This document shows, in pieces, positions 51,924-61,720 of a DNA stretch of 64,000 nucleotides. Position 1 is the stretch's first letter. Every line of letters begins with the position of its first letter. The position numbers and the translations under genes were made by a program. The notes under the pieces are model-generated. The model was not told the origin of the DNA. It was given only the letters and a program-made list of their open reading frames with translations, and made no database searches. This stretch comes from Lepidostoma basale (lineage: Eukaryota; Arthropoda; Insecta; Trichoptera; Lepidostomatidae). The DNA lies in assembly GCA_022606425.2 (NCBI GenBank), contig JAHDVF020000590.1, positions 868,001 to 932,000 of the forward strand, given 5' to 3'.

Positions 51924-52772
51924 CAGGGGGGTCGGCAAAATTATTAGCCAAAGAGCCAAATGCGTACTTTACAACGATTTAAAAAAAATTGAGAGCCAAA
52001 TATGTTTATTGATTTAGATAACCTTTATTATAATTTTTGCACTTCATTCAATTACGGGTACACTGAATAAAACATTATTTCATACTTCTTCCTGTGATGA
52101 AGGCGACCAGCCTTCTCTCCATCTCTTTGGTGGTCATCCTGGTGGTCGACGGCCCTCTGGAGTCTCTTGCATCACGATATTAGGAATTCTTGCTGGATCC
52201 ATTCTCTCGATGTCTCTGCCTACTCCATCTCACTATGTCTTCAATGTTGCAGGATTTGCGAATTTATTCGTTGGGTATCCTATCTCTAACGGTTCTCCCC
52301 ACAATAGGTCGCAGTGTGGTTCTGACAGTGTCTGTTCTTGCTTTGATTCCGTATGTTATTATGGACCTGATGCATGTTTGTTTGTTGTTATTCTTAATTT
52401 TAGGCACAATTCCATGTTCTCATCAATAAGACGACTTCGTAGTTTACTCTTGTTAAAATTCATGCTTGAATAAAATTGTCCGCATGAATATGTAGAAGCG
52501 AAAAGCGAAAGATCAGCAAGAGTCAGTAATACTATTTCAGGCGTTGAAGATGATGACTAAAAATCTTTGAATTGGCGATGATGATTAAGAGTTTTAGCTA
52601 AACCGGAATTGATAATCGTAATCACCAATTCCATAACTTTACAATTTTCTTCTGGAAATGTCTGCGGACAGAGCGTTCTTGATGAATGATGCGATGGTAA
52701 GCAAGTATCTCGCGATTTTTTTTTCTTTCAACAAACCCCTTCGGCTCCGGAGCCGCATTTTGCCGACCTCTG
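51924..52772. mobile_element. Nested non-autonomous hAT element with perfect 8-bp duplication
   Basis: The left end CAGGGGGGTCGGCAAAAT (51924) and right end ATTTTGCCGACCTCTG (to 52772) are imperfect terminal inverted repeats of the CAGGGGTCGGCAAA hAT class. CGCTAGGT flanks both sides exactly (51916-51923 and 52773-52780). 849 bases long, with no transposase. The interior carries the GAGAGCCAAATATGTTTATT subterminal region and a LINE Y fragment (52100-52335). Confidence 0.9.
52100..52335 (-). mobile_element. LINE family Y fragment inside the hAT element
   Basis: On the - strand: RTTL-DLLWGEPLEIGYPTNK, FANPATLKT, VGRDIERMDPARIPNIVMQE, TPEGRRPPG, PPKRWRE. Homologous to 33430-33640. Probably captured by, or inserted into, the hAT before it moved. 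Confidence 0.8.
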
Positions 52773-53010
52773 CGCTAGGTGAATCATATATTATTGCAAA
52801 AGAGTCGACGAACGGTTCCGCTCAGTAAAGTGAGCCGATTCTTCTTGATAATTATCGAGCGGCTCCGGAGCCGCATTTTGCCGACCTCTGCGCTCGGTGA
52901 ATCGTATATTATTGCAAAAGAGTCGACTCTTTTTAGTGATCTCTTTAAGGGATCTGAGCTGAATGGTTCCGCTCAGTAAAGTGAGCCGATTCTTCTTGAT
53001 AATTATCGAG
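52742..53010. repeat. Tandem duplication spanning the hAT right end
   Basis: Unit 1 (52742-52859, 118 bp) and unit 2 (52860-53010, 151 bp) both begin CGGCTCCGGAGCCGCATTTT and end CTTCTTGATAATTATCGAG. Each contains the inner hAT right terminus (TTGCCGACCTCTG) plus target sequence CGCT(A/C)GGTGAATC. Unit 2 keeps a 33-base stretch lost from unit 1. The duplication therefore happened after the inner hAT inserted. Confidence 0.85.
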
Positions 53011-53276
53011 TCGTTTGTCAAAAAAGTTGTTTGTCGTTGTGAATTTTTTTTTTAGCTCATCGACAAAAAATTTATCCTGGTGAATTTTTTTTTTTTACCG
53101 GAATCAACTTTTTTGGTCGAGGAGCAAAAAAAAAACTAAAATAATAACTAAAATAATTTCAAACTTTGAACGACTCAAAATGGTGAACCGTGGATCGTTA
53201 AAAAGAGTCGGCTCACTTTGCTGAGCGGAACCGTTCAGATCAGATCCCTGAGATGAGTCGTTTTGCCCATCCCTAT

Positions 53277-53596
53277 ACGTGCGTATATTTTTCAGTTCAA
53301 AGGAGCGACTAATTTCATATCTGACCACGCAAAGAGTCAAAAAAGCCACTAATTTGCATCTTATCACGCCAAGCGAATATAGACTCTAAAGATCGATACT
53401 CAGGTGATACGAACATGAAGGTCTATACTCGCTCGCACTACGAAAATTTATAAATTTACAAAGTTAATTAGAGCTCGATTAATAACAAAAATATGCCTAT
53501 GCCCACCTATGTCTATCTATTAAGGAAGTGTATAACTTGGAAAATGATCAGCTCAGGAATAACCTCAGAAATAGTCCACACACACCCGGAAGATCG
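53277..53596 (-). other. Possible Helitron 5' portion
   Basis: Non-coding sequence ending in the terminus at 53613; AGATCGCCTTTTATTTATAT is the complement of a Helitron-like 5' end. No Rep/helicase frame is visible. Confidence 0.35.
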
Positions 53597-53613
53597 CCTT
53601 TTATTTATATAGA
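53597..53613 (-). mobile_element. Helitron-type 5' terminus
   Basis: On the - strand from 53613: TCTATATAAATAAAAGG, preceded by A. A|TC at the 5' end and TCTATATATATAAAA-like starts are characteristic of insect Helitrons. The matching 3' terminus on this strand (CTAG|T) is at 47974. Together they would give a 5,640-bp element, but host exons on both sides of 47974 argue against a single intact insertion. Confidence 0.5.
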
Positions 53614-53937
53614 TTAAAAAAATTAAAATAACTTCTAGAGAGACACTGTGTTGGAGGTGGTTCAGATTTTTTTCATCCCCAAATCATTAGTCAAAATATG
53701 GTCAATGGTGGTGTGAGTCAAATGTAATTCATCCCCGATCATAAACTGTCAACCCGGGTGATTTGAATGCACAAGATCCCGGGTTCTACGGGGTTCAAAG
53801 CCGACATTTTAAAAGCTTCTTGAATATGACGCCCTTCCGCTACCTGATTCATCTTAAATCGACTCCTTGACTATTTATCCGTAGACCTGCTGAAGTTTTA
53901 CGAAAGTTTCTATTGCGCCATATTCAAGTCAAGCACC
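53614..53937. other. Non-coding interval
   Basis: CAAGATCCCGGGTTCTACGG at 53771-53790 resembles a B-box region, but no A box was found. No gene. Confidence 0.35.
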
Positions 53938-54115
53938 TCACCTTCATGACAGAGAGCAAGAACTATGACTGCCAAACCGAAGGTCCCGGGTTAGATTTCC
54001 GGCGATAGCAGTGTGATTCTCACGCTGTTTTTTGTATGGAGTAGAATTCACGTTAATTATGGTATGGCGATAGATTAGCTACCTATCACATGTCATGAGA
54101 ATCAATATAATATGC
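53938..54115 (+). mobile_element. tRNA-headed SINE, copy 3
   Basis: TCACCTTCATGACAGAGAGC is the mutated head; CCGAAGGTCCCGGGTTAGAT TTCC the B-box area; GCGATAGCAGTGTGATTCTC the body; and ATCACATGTCATGAGAATCA the conserved end. The A and B boxes are both altered. Confidence 0.75.
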
Positions 54116-54159
54116 AGTAATCAAATGATTTTACTGAAATCTCTTGATGGAAGTTTATT

Positions 54160-54287
54160 TTAAATAATAATTAAATAAAACGATGTTTTTTAACTACTTC
54201 CACTTTTGTCTTTATTTAGACAGCTGTCTAAATAAAGACAAAAGTGGAAGTAGTTAAAAAACATCGTTTTATTTAATTATTATTTAA
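54160..54287. repeat. Perfect 128-bp palindrome, no spacer
   Basis: Left arm 54160-54223 (TTAAATAATAATTAAATAAA ... TTTAGACAG) and right arm 54224-54287 (CTGTCTAAA ... TTATTATTTAA) are exact reverse complements over 64 bases each. The centre is GACAGCTGTC. A single diverged arm lies at 7764-7824. Twelve-base direct repeats TAATATGCAGTA lie at 54108-54119 and 54285-54296, overlapping the right arm by three bases, consistent with a target duplication around an insertion of about 165 bases. Confidence 0.95.
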
Positions 54288-54296
54288 TATGCAGTA

Positions 54297-55189
54297 GTTA
54301 AGTTCAAACGAACTGTTGTTATGAAAAAAAAACTGACATCACCTCGTTATTCAGTAACTCATTTTTAGAACGCACTAGATAAAACAGTAATAGTAATGAG
54401 TTCATACTCTTACTGAAGGTATATCACATGTTCACCTGCCGTTCCTACAAGTCCCGAGTCCCTCGTATAGTCAGATCGAACGGTACGTCATTACTTAATT
54501 TACAGACGTATATTTTAACCGGGGTTGAACAATTATTTGACGAATTAACACAAAGGTCACCTTATGCCCTTAGGTACATTTATTTATAGATTTAAATACC
54601 TTAAAAATAAACTTGTTCATTTCATAAATATAATCACATTTTTGACACATAGCGTGAATATTCTGTTTGAAAATACTTAAAAGGCAAAAAGTCTTTAGCC
54701 GTAATAAAATTAAACACGAAAAATAAAAGTGGGTTTTATTCTCTTTATATTATATTATTTCGTAGAATCTTAGCGTGGTTCTGAAAAAAAACGGTTTCGC
54801 CTCATTACGCTAAAATCGCCGTAACGGGAAACTTTTGAGCCTGTCGGAGCTTTTTTAAGCTTGTATAATTCCAGCCATTCAAAAATTCAAAAGGAAGCGT
54901 ATTCAGGGAAAACCGTCAGATGGACTTCTTGTTAATAGTTTATAATGTACACTTTTATCAATAGGACTTTTTTTAACTAAGGGTGTGGCATTGAATTACA
55001 GTCAAAAATGAAAATAGTATGAATACTAAATAGTTTTGTGGAATAACCTTGGTGTTGTGTTTAGTTTTTAGAACTCAATTTTGAAGGAAAATATCTGGTT
55101 TTCCATAAATTATTGTCATTTCTGCTTTCTTCTTGAACGTTTTCTGCTGTATTAAGTGCTGAAAAATGACATTAATCGTATATCGTATC
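54297..55189. other. AT-rich stretch
   Basis: No gene or repeat family recognised. Confidence 0.4.
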
Positions 55190-55540
55190 AAATCAATTCA
55201 GTAAATTTACTCTAAAGACATAGCAAATATATATGTATATGTATAGTTTAAGGTATATTTTTGATAAACAGGTAAAATACCAGGAACACATGAGAGATGG
55301 TTCTACTTTTGCAAGACAGGATACTCTCTCAAGTCAAGAGTATTTGTCTTCTGAACGTACATTCACTAATATGAAAGGCGTCGATCTCTGAGGGTATCAT
55401 GTGCAGCAGACTGATTGCTCTTCCCACCATCACCATTAAAAGCAGGTTGGTTATTGCGAACGACAGAAAGAACAATCTATGCTGGCGCTGTCGGAGATAT
55501 CTGCCATGAACAAAAAGACCGGTACCCTCCATGTAATACC
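55190..55540 (-). mobile_element. Jockey-like LINE 3' end
   Basis: On the - strand: MEGTGLFVHGRYLRQRQHRL, FFLSFAITNLLLMVMVGRAI, SLLHMIPSEIDAFHISECTF. Compare VRLFVPDRYLRQQQHRLFYL in the 43965 copy. The tail toward 55190 is decayed (ATCAAATCAATTCAG). Confidence 0.85.
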
Positions 55541-55544
55541 CATT

Positions 55545-55650
55545 CAGTTAGTGAAGAAGGACTGGTTGTCCGAAACATGTCTATGTAATTTAAATGTTTT
55601 ATAATGTAAGTGTTGTATAAACAAAGTGTATAAAAAAAAGAGAAATAATA
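55545..55650 (+). repeat. B-type solo repeat with hammerhead-like core
   Basis: 55551-55581: GTGAAGA, AGGACTGGTTGTCC, GAAACATGTC, then TATGTAATTTA and AGTGTTGTATAAACAAAGTG. GGAC/GTCC forms the stem-II hairpin. First base of the CTGATGA box is changed. Matches 40119-40195. Confidence 0.6.
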
Positions 55651-55929
55651 AAAAGTTGAATTATTTTTATATCTGAAGAATAAAATGGTAGTAATACACT
55701 TGAAATGCAGGAAACGTCATTAAAATTAAACGTGAATTGTAGTTTCAGTCAAAATATATTCCACCTGTACTAGTCTAATACGACTTACTCCAGGTGCTTC
55801 ATCTGAGGCAATACTATACCACTCATCCGGCATAATTTCCGTCTTTCGGCAATCTTATGCCATTCTAGATAGGTTAAGATCACATTGTCCTGCTGAAAAT
55901 CACGGAAACCTTTTGTATAATTTTCAGAC
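55651..55929. other. Non-coding interval
   Basis: No feature recognised. Confidence 0.35.
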
Positions 55930-56235
55930 ATTATGTGCGGGATTCGTACCTATAGCCGACAGGTTGTGAAACACCACTATTTGAGCCAGAACAGAAGTGC
56001 CGGACATCATAGAAGAGTGGCATATCGCTCACAGCTCTGACGATAGATGGACAAAACGTTTCCTTTACTGGTGTCCTAGAACAGCGACCCATAATCCAGG
56101 AAGTCCCCAACATCGATAGAGAGGTGACATAAAAAAAACCACCGTTACCACATTGATGCATATTGTCCAGGATCGATAGACATTAAAGCAGATGGAAGTG
56201 GCTTACATCCAAAATGTAGGCTGATGATGATGCAA
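55930..56235 (+). mobile_element. LINE family X 3' end
   Basis: Across frames: ARTEVPDIIEEWHIAHSSDD, RWTKRFLYW, TATHNPGSPQHR, LMHIVQDR, TLKQMEVAYIQN. Ends GTAGGCTGATGATGATGCAA. It gives the unrearranged order of the unit that is tandemly repeated at 49303-50373. Confidence 0.75.
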
Positions 56236-56638
56236 AGAAAATTCAGAAATTCTTTTGAAGGAACCGGAATTATTCTTTGTAAACTGTAGTTAAAAAAATT
56301 ATACAGATTGTACTAGTTAAATTCTTAGTAATTTATAGAATTTTACTTCATATGGATTAACAAGGTTAAAAAATAAAGGAAATCGTTTTAGTGTTGAATC
56401 ACGATAAACTAAAATGATTTTCTGTTTACTTTGTAACATCGATTTAGGTCAGTTCGAGCCGAAAATTCGTTAATATTAGTTTATCTAAAAAGACGCTTAT
56501 AATTTGAAAAAAAAATACATGTGATGTTGCCGTCTCGTCAATTTTTCATTTAAATAGAATTTTTGACTAATCAGTACGACATCTTTCTGACTTTATTTCT
56601 AGTGATCCGTTTTTTTCAGGATATTTGGAAGACTCTTC
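56236..56638. other. AT-rich interval
   Basis: No gene or repeat recognised. Confidence 0.4.
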
Positions 56639-56912
56639 GATGTACACACATCCATTGGCGGTACTCCCATAGAAGCCCAGAAGCCCGGCTTGCGTACGAA
56701 ATTTTGAATCAAAACCTCTTCTGGCTTACAGAGGTTCAGCTCTTGTGGTTATTCCTCTTACGTCTGATGGGAACATTGTTGGAAGGTGATTTGGTGGGTT
56801 GTTGGTTTATACGGGGGCATGATTACTTAGATTTGGGAGTTTTGATTAACAATTTCTTACGCAAGCCGGGCTTCTGCGCTTCTATGGGAGTACGGCCACT
56901 GCACACATCTTA
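56639..56912. mobile_element. Foldback/TIR element, about 60-bp arms
   Basis: The left arm (GATGTACACACATCCATTGG, CGGTACTCCCATAGAAGCCC, AGAAGCCCGGCTTGCGTACG) and right arm (CGCAAGCCGGGCTTCTGCGC, TTCTATGGGAGTACGGCCAC, TGCACACATC) are inverted complements with few mismatches. Inside lies the interspersed repeat shared with 7440 and 60440 (CAGAGGTTCAGCTCTTGTGG). A 116-codon frame crossing the element is a by-product. Confidence 0.75.
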
Positions 56913-56924
56913 GTAATAATTGAA

Positions 56925-57360
56925 CGCAATCACTTGGATACTAATTTGACTAGATTAAGCAGCTGATCGCGGCGCTAGACGGACACTTATCACAGGCTGC
57001 CACGAGCCATAAAGCATCCACCGAATATCATTTACAATCACGATAAAGATGTTTATTGATCACACGACCTCGTACGGGCACCGGGCATGAATACAAATGA
57101 AGTCCAACTATTATTTGGTCGCCGCTCTCCTTGGGAGTACTATAAATTACATTGAAATTCAGCGATGGGTGTAATCGTATAATTTCAATAATCGAAACGC
57201 CTCGATCGAATAATAATTTGATCTTGCAAAGCGATAAACTGCGCTTAACGGCTGGAAACTCGATTATTGCATCGAATTTTTAGATGAATTTTAATGCGAT
57301 CTGGATTAATAAACACTCCAAGATACAAGCGCATTCGTATTATACAAGATATTATTGTCT
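56925..57360. other. Unique GC-richer island, candidate conserved non-coding DNA
   Basis: No repeat match. Contains TTATTGATCACACGACC, CGTACGGGCACCGGGCATG, GATCGAATAATAATTTGATC and paired AT-rich homeobox-like strings. No frame on either strand. Confidence 0.3.
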
Positions 57361-58011
57361 TATGCGTATCGTATCTATATTTATTTTAGAAGAAAAAAAA
57401 AGTATTGTCATGTCATATTATAAAAATTAAAGATACGGGTCCATCAATATTATTATCATGACAAATATGTAATTATCGTAGTGATATTCCGATTATTTAA
57501 AAGGGTGTGCTTTGTAGTTCATATCAGTCCACGTTTAAACTTTTAAAATGACAAAAGAATAAACCATTCGTGTCACCTTTCAAAGTTTCTTTATGTAAAA
57601 GAATTAGGATTTTGTAAGAAAATTGAAAAATGATTATATTTTTGAGAGGGATTTGGGAATATTGTTAGTATTTTTGTTGTGATTTCTAGAAAATAATCGA
57701 ACAAATTAATGTATTCTCTTGAATAGGATTGTGCAGATTAGAACTGATTCTAAATCCCATATACATTTTTTGAATTAGTATAAGCATAGAAAGTACCATA
57801 ATTTTAGGATGTCATTTATAGAAATGGTATTTTTTTGTTGGACTATGTACAACATATGATACATTTGATTATATTTATTTTAATTTTTAAAACAAGTATT
57901 ATGCTCTATGTTTTATAATAGGTAAAATATGTACGTCTATTAAAGAGAATTAGGAATACAATTTCGCTTATATTATCATCAGCTGTTTTTAATTTTCTCA
58001 CAAAATAAAAT
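57361..58011. other. AT-rich stretch
   Basis: No gene or repeat family recognised. Confidence 0.4.
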
Positions 58012-58030
58012 TAAAACTAACTAACTATAA

Positions 58031-58062
<32 letters not shown>

Positions 58063-58460
58063 CAACCATCACGCCGTCTCTCCGAAGGGGTGGGCAGAAA
58101 TAATGGACTGTCACACCTTTCTTGCCTGACATATTTCTCTCGCTTCCTCAACATTCATACATCGTGTCATGCACGCGCGTCTATTTGATCGTGCCACGTT
58201 TCCTCGGTATTCCTCTATTTCTGGTTCCATTCACATCGTTAACATATAATTTTTTTACCATTCTTTCTTCATTCATTATTTTTATATGTCCAAAACATCT
58301 GAATGATCCTTTCATTACTTTGTTCATAACACTATCATTCACTTCTTATATTTTCATTCGACACTCTATCATACACAGAGTATCCACACATTCGTCTAAT
58401 AGATCTCGTTTCTACTGCATTTATTCTACTTTCATCCTTCTTTTGCCAGTTAAAATTAAA
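58012..58460 (-). mobile_element. LINE Z fragment with long (TTAG)n tail
   Basis: Starts with the complement of the tail, ACTAACTAACTAACTAACTA (58025-58062, one interruption). Then ACGCCGTCTCTCCGAAGGGG, CATTCATACATCGTGTCATG, TGGTTCCATTCACATCGTTA and GTCCAAAACATCTGAATGAT. The - strand frame includes WQKKDESRINAVETRSIRRM, CGYSVYDRVSNENIRSE. Truncated at 58450 right after the WQKKDE block. Confidence 0.85.
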
Positions 58461-59164
58461 ACTATTTAAAATATATGTTGGTTTGTAATACGTACAATCG
58501 AAAAGAAGAGTCAACATTTGTGGTTGAAGGATCCCAACTCTAGTGAACATATATGTATGAATATGCGGTGAGCCCAGTCGAGTCGCACTATGGCCCTACC
58601 GATGCGTGCTCGGGCTGCCGGCGGCCGCCTGCCTTTTCCTCTCTTATTTACTACCGGAGCGCCTGAACTCCTCCCGAACTGTTACGGCGCGGTCACTGAA
58701 ATACAAAACAAAACGGTTTAGTCGTCTTTTCAGTTTCAAGACAAACGAACTTCACACAAAACAAAACAACCCAACTACAAAAAACATTGAATATGCATAT
58801 TATACCAATCATTTTATATCAGTTATTATAATCATTTTTCTGATGAGACATTGATTAACCTTTAAATAATATTTTAAAGTTACATTTCTTTTGATGTACG
58901 AGTACCTACTTAGTAGAGGGTAACATTGCGAAAAAAACAATTTTGTTATTAGAAATTTCATGGTACGTTCATTGTAAATAATGAAAATATTTAAAAAAAT
59001 ACATATTTTTATTTTCATATGTATCATCAGGAGTACTATATACCCTGTTACGGAAATGTGACATTATGAAGTTAGCCATCAATTATAAGTAAATGCCGGA
59101 CATTTCACGCGTGCTAACTTAGCAGAGCTATAACATGTCATGAAATGAAACATGAATATATTAA
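58461..59164. other. Unique stretch with a GC-rich block
   Basis: 58565-58690 is strongly GC-rich (GTCGAGTCGCACTATGGCCC; CGGGCTGCCGGCGGCCGCCT) with no repeat match or long frame; the flank is AT-rich. Could be a regulatory or conserved element. Confidence 0.3.
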
Positions 59165-59650
59165 GTTTACTCGTTTATTCAGCGTTTACACATCGAGCCA
59201 TGCACGCGCGACTCCTCACGTGGCCGACATTTAATATGTGATTCATTTGATCGTGCCACGTTTTCCTCGGTCTTGATCAATTGTACCGCATTCACTTCTT
59301 GTATTTTCATTCGACACTCTATCATACACAGAGTATGCACACATTGGTCTAGTAGATCTCATTTCTTCTGCATTTCTTCTACTTTCATCCTTCTTTTGAC
59401 ACTTCCATGCTTCGCTTCCACATATAAGGTTCGTTATTAGAAAACCACTGTGCACTGCCATTTTAACTTTTTTGGGAAGGTTTTTGTTTGCGATGACAAC
59501 TTTAAGTGCACCATTCACTTTGTTGCCTGCCCCAATTCATCTTTCAATATCCCTCTCCACTCGCCCATATTTTTTAAACATACTACCCGAATACACGAAC
59601 TCATCTACTTGCTCCAAATTTTCACCATTCGCGCTTTTGTTGCAGACTTA
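59165..59650 (-). mobile_element. LINE Z fragment
   Basis: The - strand frame: VNGALKVVIANKNLPKKVKM, AVHSGFLITNLICGSEAWKC, QKKDESRRNAEEMRSTRPMC, AYSVYDRVSNENTRSECGT. An internal deletion joins the 5' end of this block near 59275 to the GHVRS/CMARC region, so the FGHME portion is missing. The 3' tail is lost. Confidence 0.85.
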
Positions 59651-59669
59651 ATATAAGTATTAATTTTAT

Positions 59670-59850
59670 AAGGATTAATTGTATCTCAATAGAGACGAAG
59701 ATGTAAATTGTTTTCTGGGAACAGAATGTGGTGGCCGAGGCGATTACAGGACTTATGACCTGTCATTGGTTGGGTTGAGCGATCGCTTTATGTTTAACAA
59801 CATAGAATTTGTATACATTCAAAATGTTGTATAAGTATTAATAATTATAA
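59670..59850 (+). repeat. Repeat family R, short derivative
   Basis: AAGGATTAATTGTATCTCAA, GAGACGAAGATGTAAATTG, GGGAACAGAATGTGGTGGC (left arm) joins directly to CAGGACTTATGACCTGTCAT, TGGTTGGGTTGAGCGATCGC. The centre with TAGATGGCG and the right arm are deleted. Confidence 0.75.
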
Positions 59851-59989
59851 GAATTGCCCTTTTCAATATTCATTTAACATATTCGATTCAAATGATTAAA
59901 TTAAGGAAATTTTTCTGACGTCACTATTATTTAATCAATTTTTTATTTACGTTTATAAACAGTCATAATTTTTCAATTATCATTTGCTA
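59851..59989. other. Short AT-rich interval
   Basis: No feature recognised. Confidence 0.35.
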
Positions 59990-60145
59990 TGTAAGGGGCG
60001 CATAGGGGGGGCGCCGCTGCGTCCTATAACAGCTTCGGGTAAACGGCGGGTAACCTTCTATGTCTTTATTTAACTGTAAGTTTGTTCACTTATATATTAT
60101 ATTAACAATCATTGTATGTTACCCTACAATAAATAAATAAATATT
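59990..60145 (+). mobile_element. Unclassified retroposon, copy 2
   Basis: GGGCGCCGCTGCGTCCTATA, CAGCTTCGGGTAAACGGCG, TTGTATGTTACCCTACAATA and a tail AATAAATAAATA. It matches 36635-36795 in reverse complement. It is followed immediately by a SINE in opposite orientation. Confidence 0.6.
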
Positions 60146-60287
60146 GCTTCTCATGACATGTAGCTAATCCATCGCCATTTAATTGTCACGTGAATTCTAC
60201 ACCAGATCAATGACATTGTGACAATTAAACTGCCATGCCCGGGTATTCAGTGTGGCGGTCATAGCTCTTGTTATCGTGGCAGTAAAG
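60146..60287 (-). mobile_element. tRNA-headed SINE, copy 4
   Basis: TGCTTCTCATGACATGTAGC, AATCCATCGCCATTTAATTG, TCACGTGAATTCTACACCAG, CATTGTGACAATTAAACTGC. On the - strand the head is mutated (CTGCCACGATAACAAGAGC) and the B box reads ATACCCGGG. Body well conserved. Confidence 0.7.
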
Positions 60288-60439
60288 CTGGGTATTTTTA
60301 AAAATATTATATTTCATATCATAAAACCAGTTTTTTTCAACATAATACAATTTTTATGAAACTTGCGGAACGTTTTTACAAAGGAATCCTTTAACATCCT
60401 AACCTTTACGATAAAATACCTCTCAAACTACGACCCAAA
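60288..60439. other. Short AT-rich interval
   Basis: No feature recognised. Confidence 0.35.
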
Positions 60440-60640
60440 CACCTCCAGCCGCCACAAGCGCCCAAAATCGATCCTCCTTCAGAGGAACACTCCGGGCCAC
60501 ACAAATCATGCCCCCCCATAAACTACCAGCCCACCAAATCACCTTCCAACAATGTTCTCATCAGATGTAAGAGGAAAAGCCACATGAGCTGAACCTCTGT
60601 GAGCCAGAAGATCCAAGTCCAAGTCCAACTAAATATAATA
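60440..60640 (-). repeat. Unclassified interspersed repeat, copy 3 of 3
   Basis: CCACCAAATCACCTTCCAAC AATG, GCTGAACCTCTGTGAGCC and AGGAACACTCCGGGCCACAC are the reverse complement of blocks at 7440-7600 and 56725-56830. It is the longest copy and extends to the GCGCCCAAAATCGATCCTCC end. Confidence 0.6.
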
Positions 60641-60779
60641 TAACTCTAATGGAAATACGGATTGTATCGAAACTGGTCAGCTGTAAAAGTGGTGTGTTTA
60701 AAAATGACTAAACCTTCCACTTTATTTTTATCGATAAGATAACCAAATAAACTGTATGCACAATTCCATAAAACATATT
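60641..60779. other. Short AT-rich interval
   Basis: No feature recognised. Confidence 0.35.
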
Positions 60780-61050
60780 GTATGTAGTTTAAAATAATTT
60801 CATCGACTTTTAGTCGGTTAGATTACGCCGCAGTTGCATTGCACTGTGTGGAGACAAGCGTTTAGTAAGGGCATAGCGAGAGTCCTCTCGGCTCTCTCCT
60901 TAAATGGGAGACAGCAGATAGCATCTCTGGACCGCCTGTAAACATATCAGCCGAGTATAATCATGTTGCCCACCGGGGCCCACACGGGCTATTATTCCAG
61001 GCGAGATTAGTGCCTCCCTAAACCTAAAACGGAATTCTTTTCTTAGAAAA
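60780..61050. other. Unique GC-richer island, candidate conserved non-coding DNA
   Basis: CGCCGCAGTTGCATTGCACT, AGAGTCCTCTCGGCTCTCTC, CCCACCGGGGCCCACACGGG. No frame with motif or repeat match. Confidence 0.3.
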
Positions 61051-61416
61051 ATAACCGCTGAGAATCATTTTTTGAAATTTTGTATTTAGAAGCAAAACAA
61101 TATATACTTTATACGAAAGGTTACTCAATTCTTCTTAGCCAGTTTCATTCCAAGAATTTAGTGTGCAGCAAAATGTAAATTTTTTTGTACTGATATTTAA
61201 TTATTGAAGCTTCATATATATTTTTCTTAATTTCTCTTTCTTTGAGCGTCTGATTTCATAATTCGACAATATAGTATAAGATTTCGTCCGCTATATGTAT
61301 ACTCGTATAATATTTGATGGTGTCATGATTTTCTCAATCTTTTACTGCACATTCGATGTCAGTAACGTTAATAAAACTGATAACATTAAAAAATACAAGA
61401 TTTACTGTCTTCTGGA
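61051..61416. other. AT-rich interval
   Basis: No feature recognised. Confidence 0.35.
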
Positions 61417-61720
61417 AGACTAACTAACTAACTAACTAATTGACAATCACGCCGTTTCCTCGGAGGGGTAGGCAGAGAGGATAGATCGCCACATTCTTCT
61501 ATTCTGACAAATCTCGCGCGTCTTCTACATTCAAACATCGTGACATGCACGCTCGTCGATTGTTCCTACTTCGAACATGGTCGCCTTTCAGTAATTGATT
61601 AATTTGGTCATGCCATATCTTCCTTGGCCATCCTTGACTTCTTTTTCCATTCACACTTGTATGTATCTTTTTAACCATTCTTCCCTCATCTATTCGTTCC
61701 ACATGCCCAAACCATCTTAT
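61417..61720 (-). mobile_element. LINE Z 3' end, variant subfamily
   Basis: The complement of the tail (ACTAACTAACTAACTAA, 61422-61438) and end ACGCCGTTTCCTCGGAGGGG. The - strand frame: MERIDEGRMVKKIHTSVNGK, RSQGWPRKIWHDQINQLLKG, DHVRSRNNRRACMSRCLNVE, DARDLS. Open over 67 codons. More diverged from the 32299 copy than the 58012 copy is. Confidence 0.85.

Larger units (their letters stand above)
51813..53276. mobile_element. Non-autonomous hAT-like element, outer
   Basis: Terminal inverted repeats ATAGGGATGGGCAA (51813-51826) and TTGCCCATCCCTAT (53263-53276) resemble the CAGGGATGGGCAA ends of hAT elements. Subterminal strings are hAT-like and repeated in both orientations (GAGTCGACTC, GAGCCGATTC, GTGAGCCG, GCGGAACCGTTC). 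No transposase frame. No clear 8-bp target duplication was found at these borders (left TTTCAGAG, right ACGTGCGT), so the borders may be decayed. It contains a second hAT and an internal duplication. Confidence 0.65.

Noticed and set aside
56563..56913. 116-codon + strand frame
   Set aside because: Crosses a foldback element and a non-coding repeat; other copies of the repeat do not keep the frame.
58025..58062. ACTA/TTAG tandem run resembling an insect telomere-type repeat
   Set aside because: The unit is four bases, not TTAGG, and it always sits at the 3' end of LINE Z or its partner retroposon, so it is a retroposon tail.
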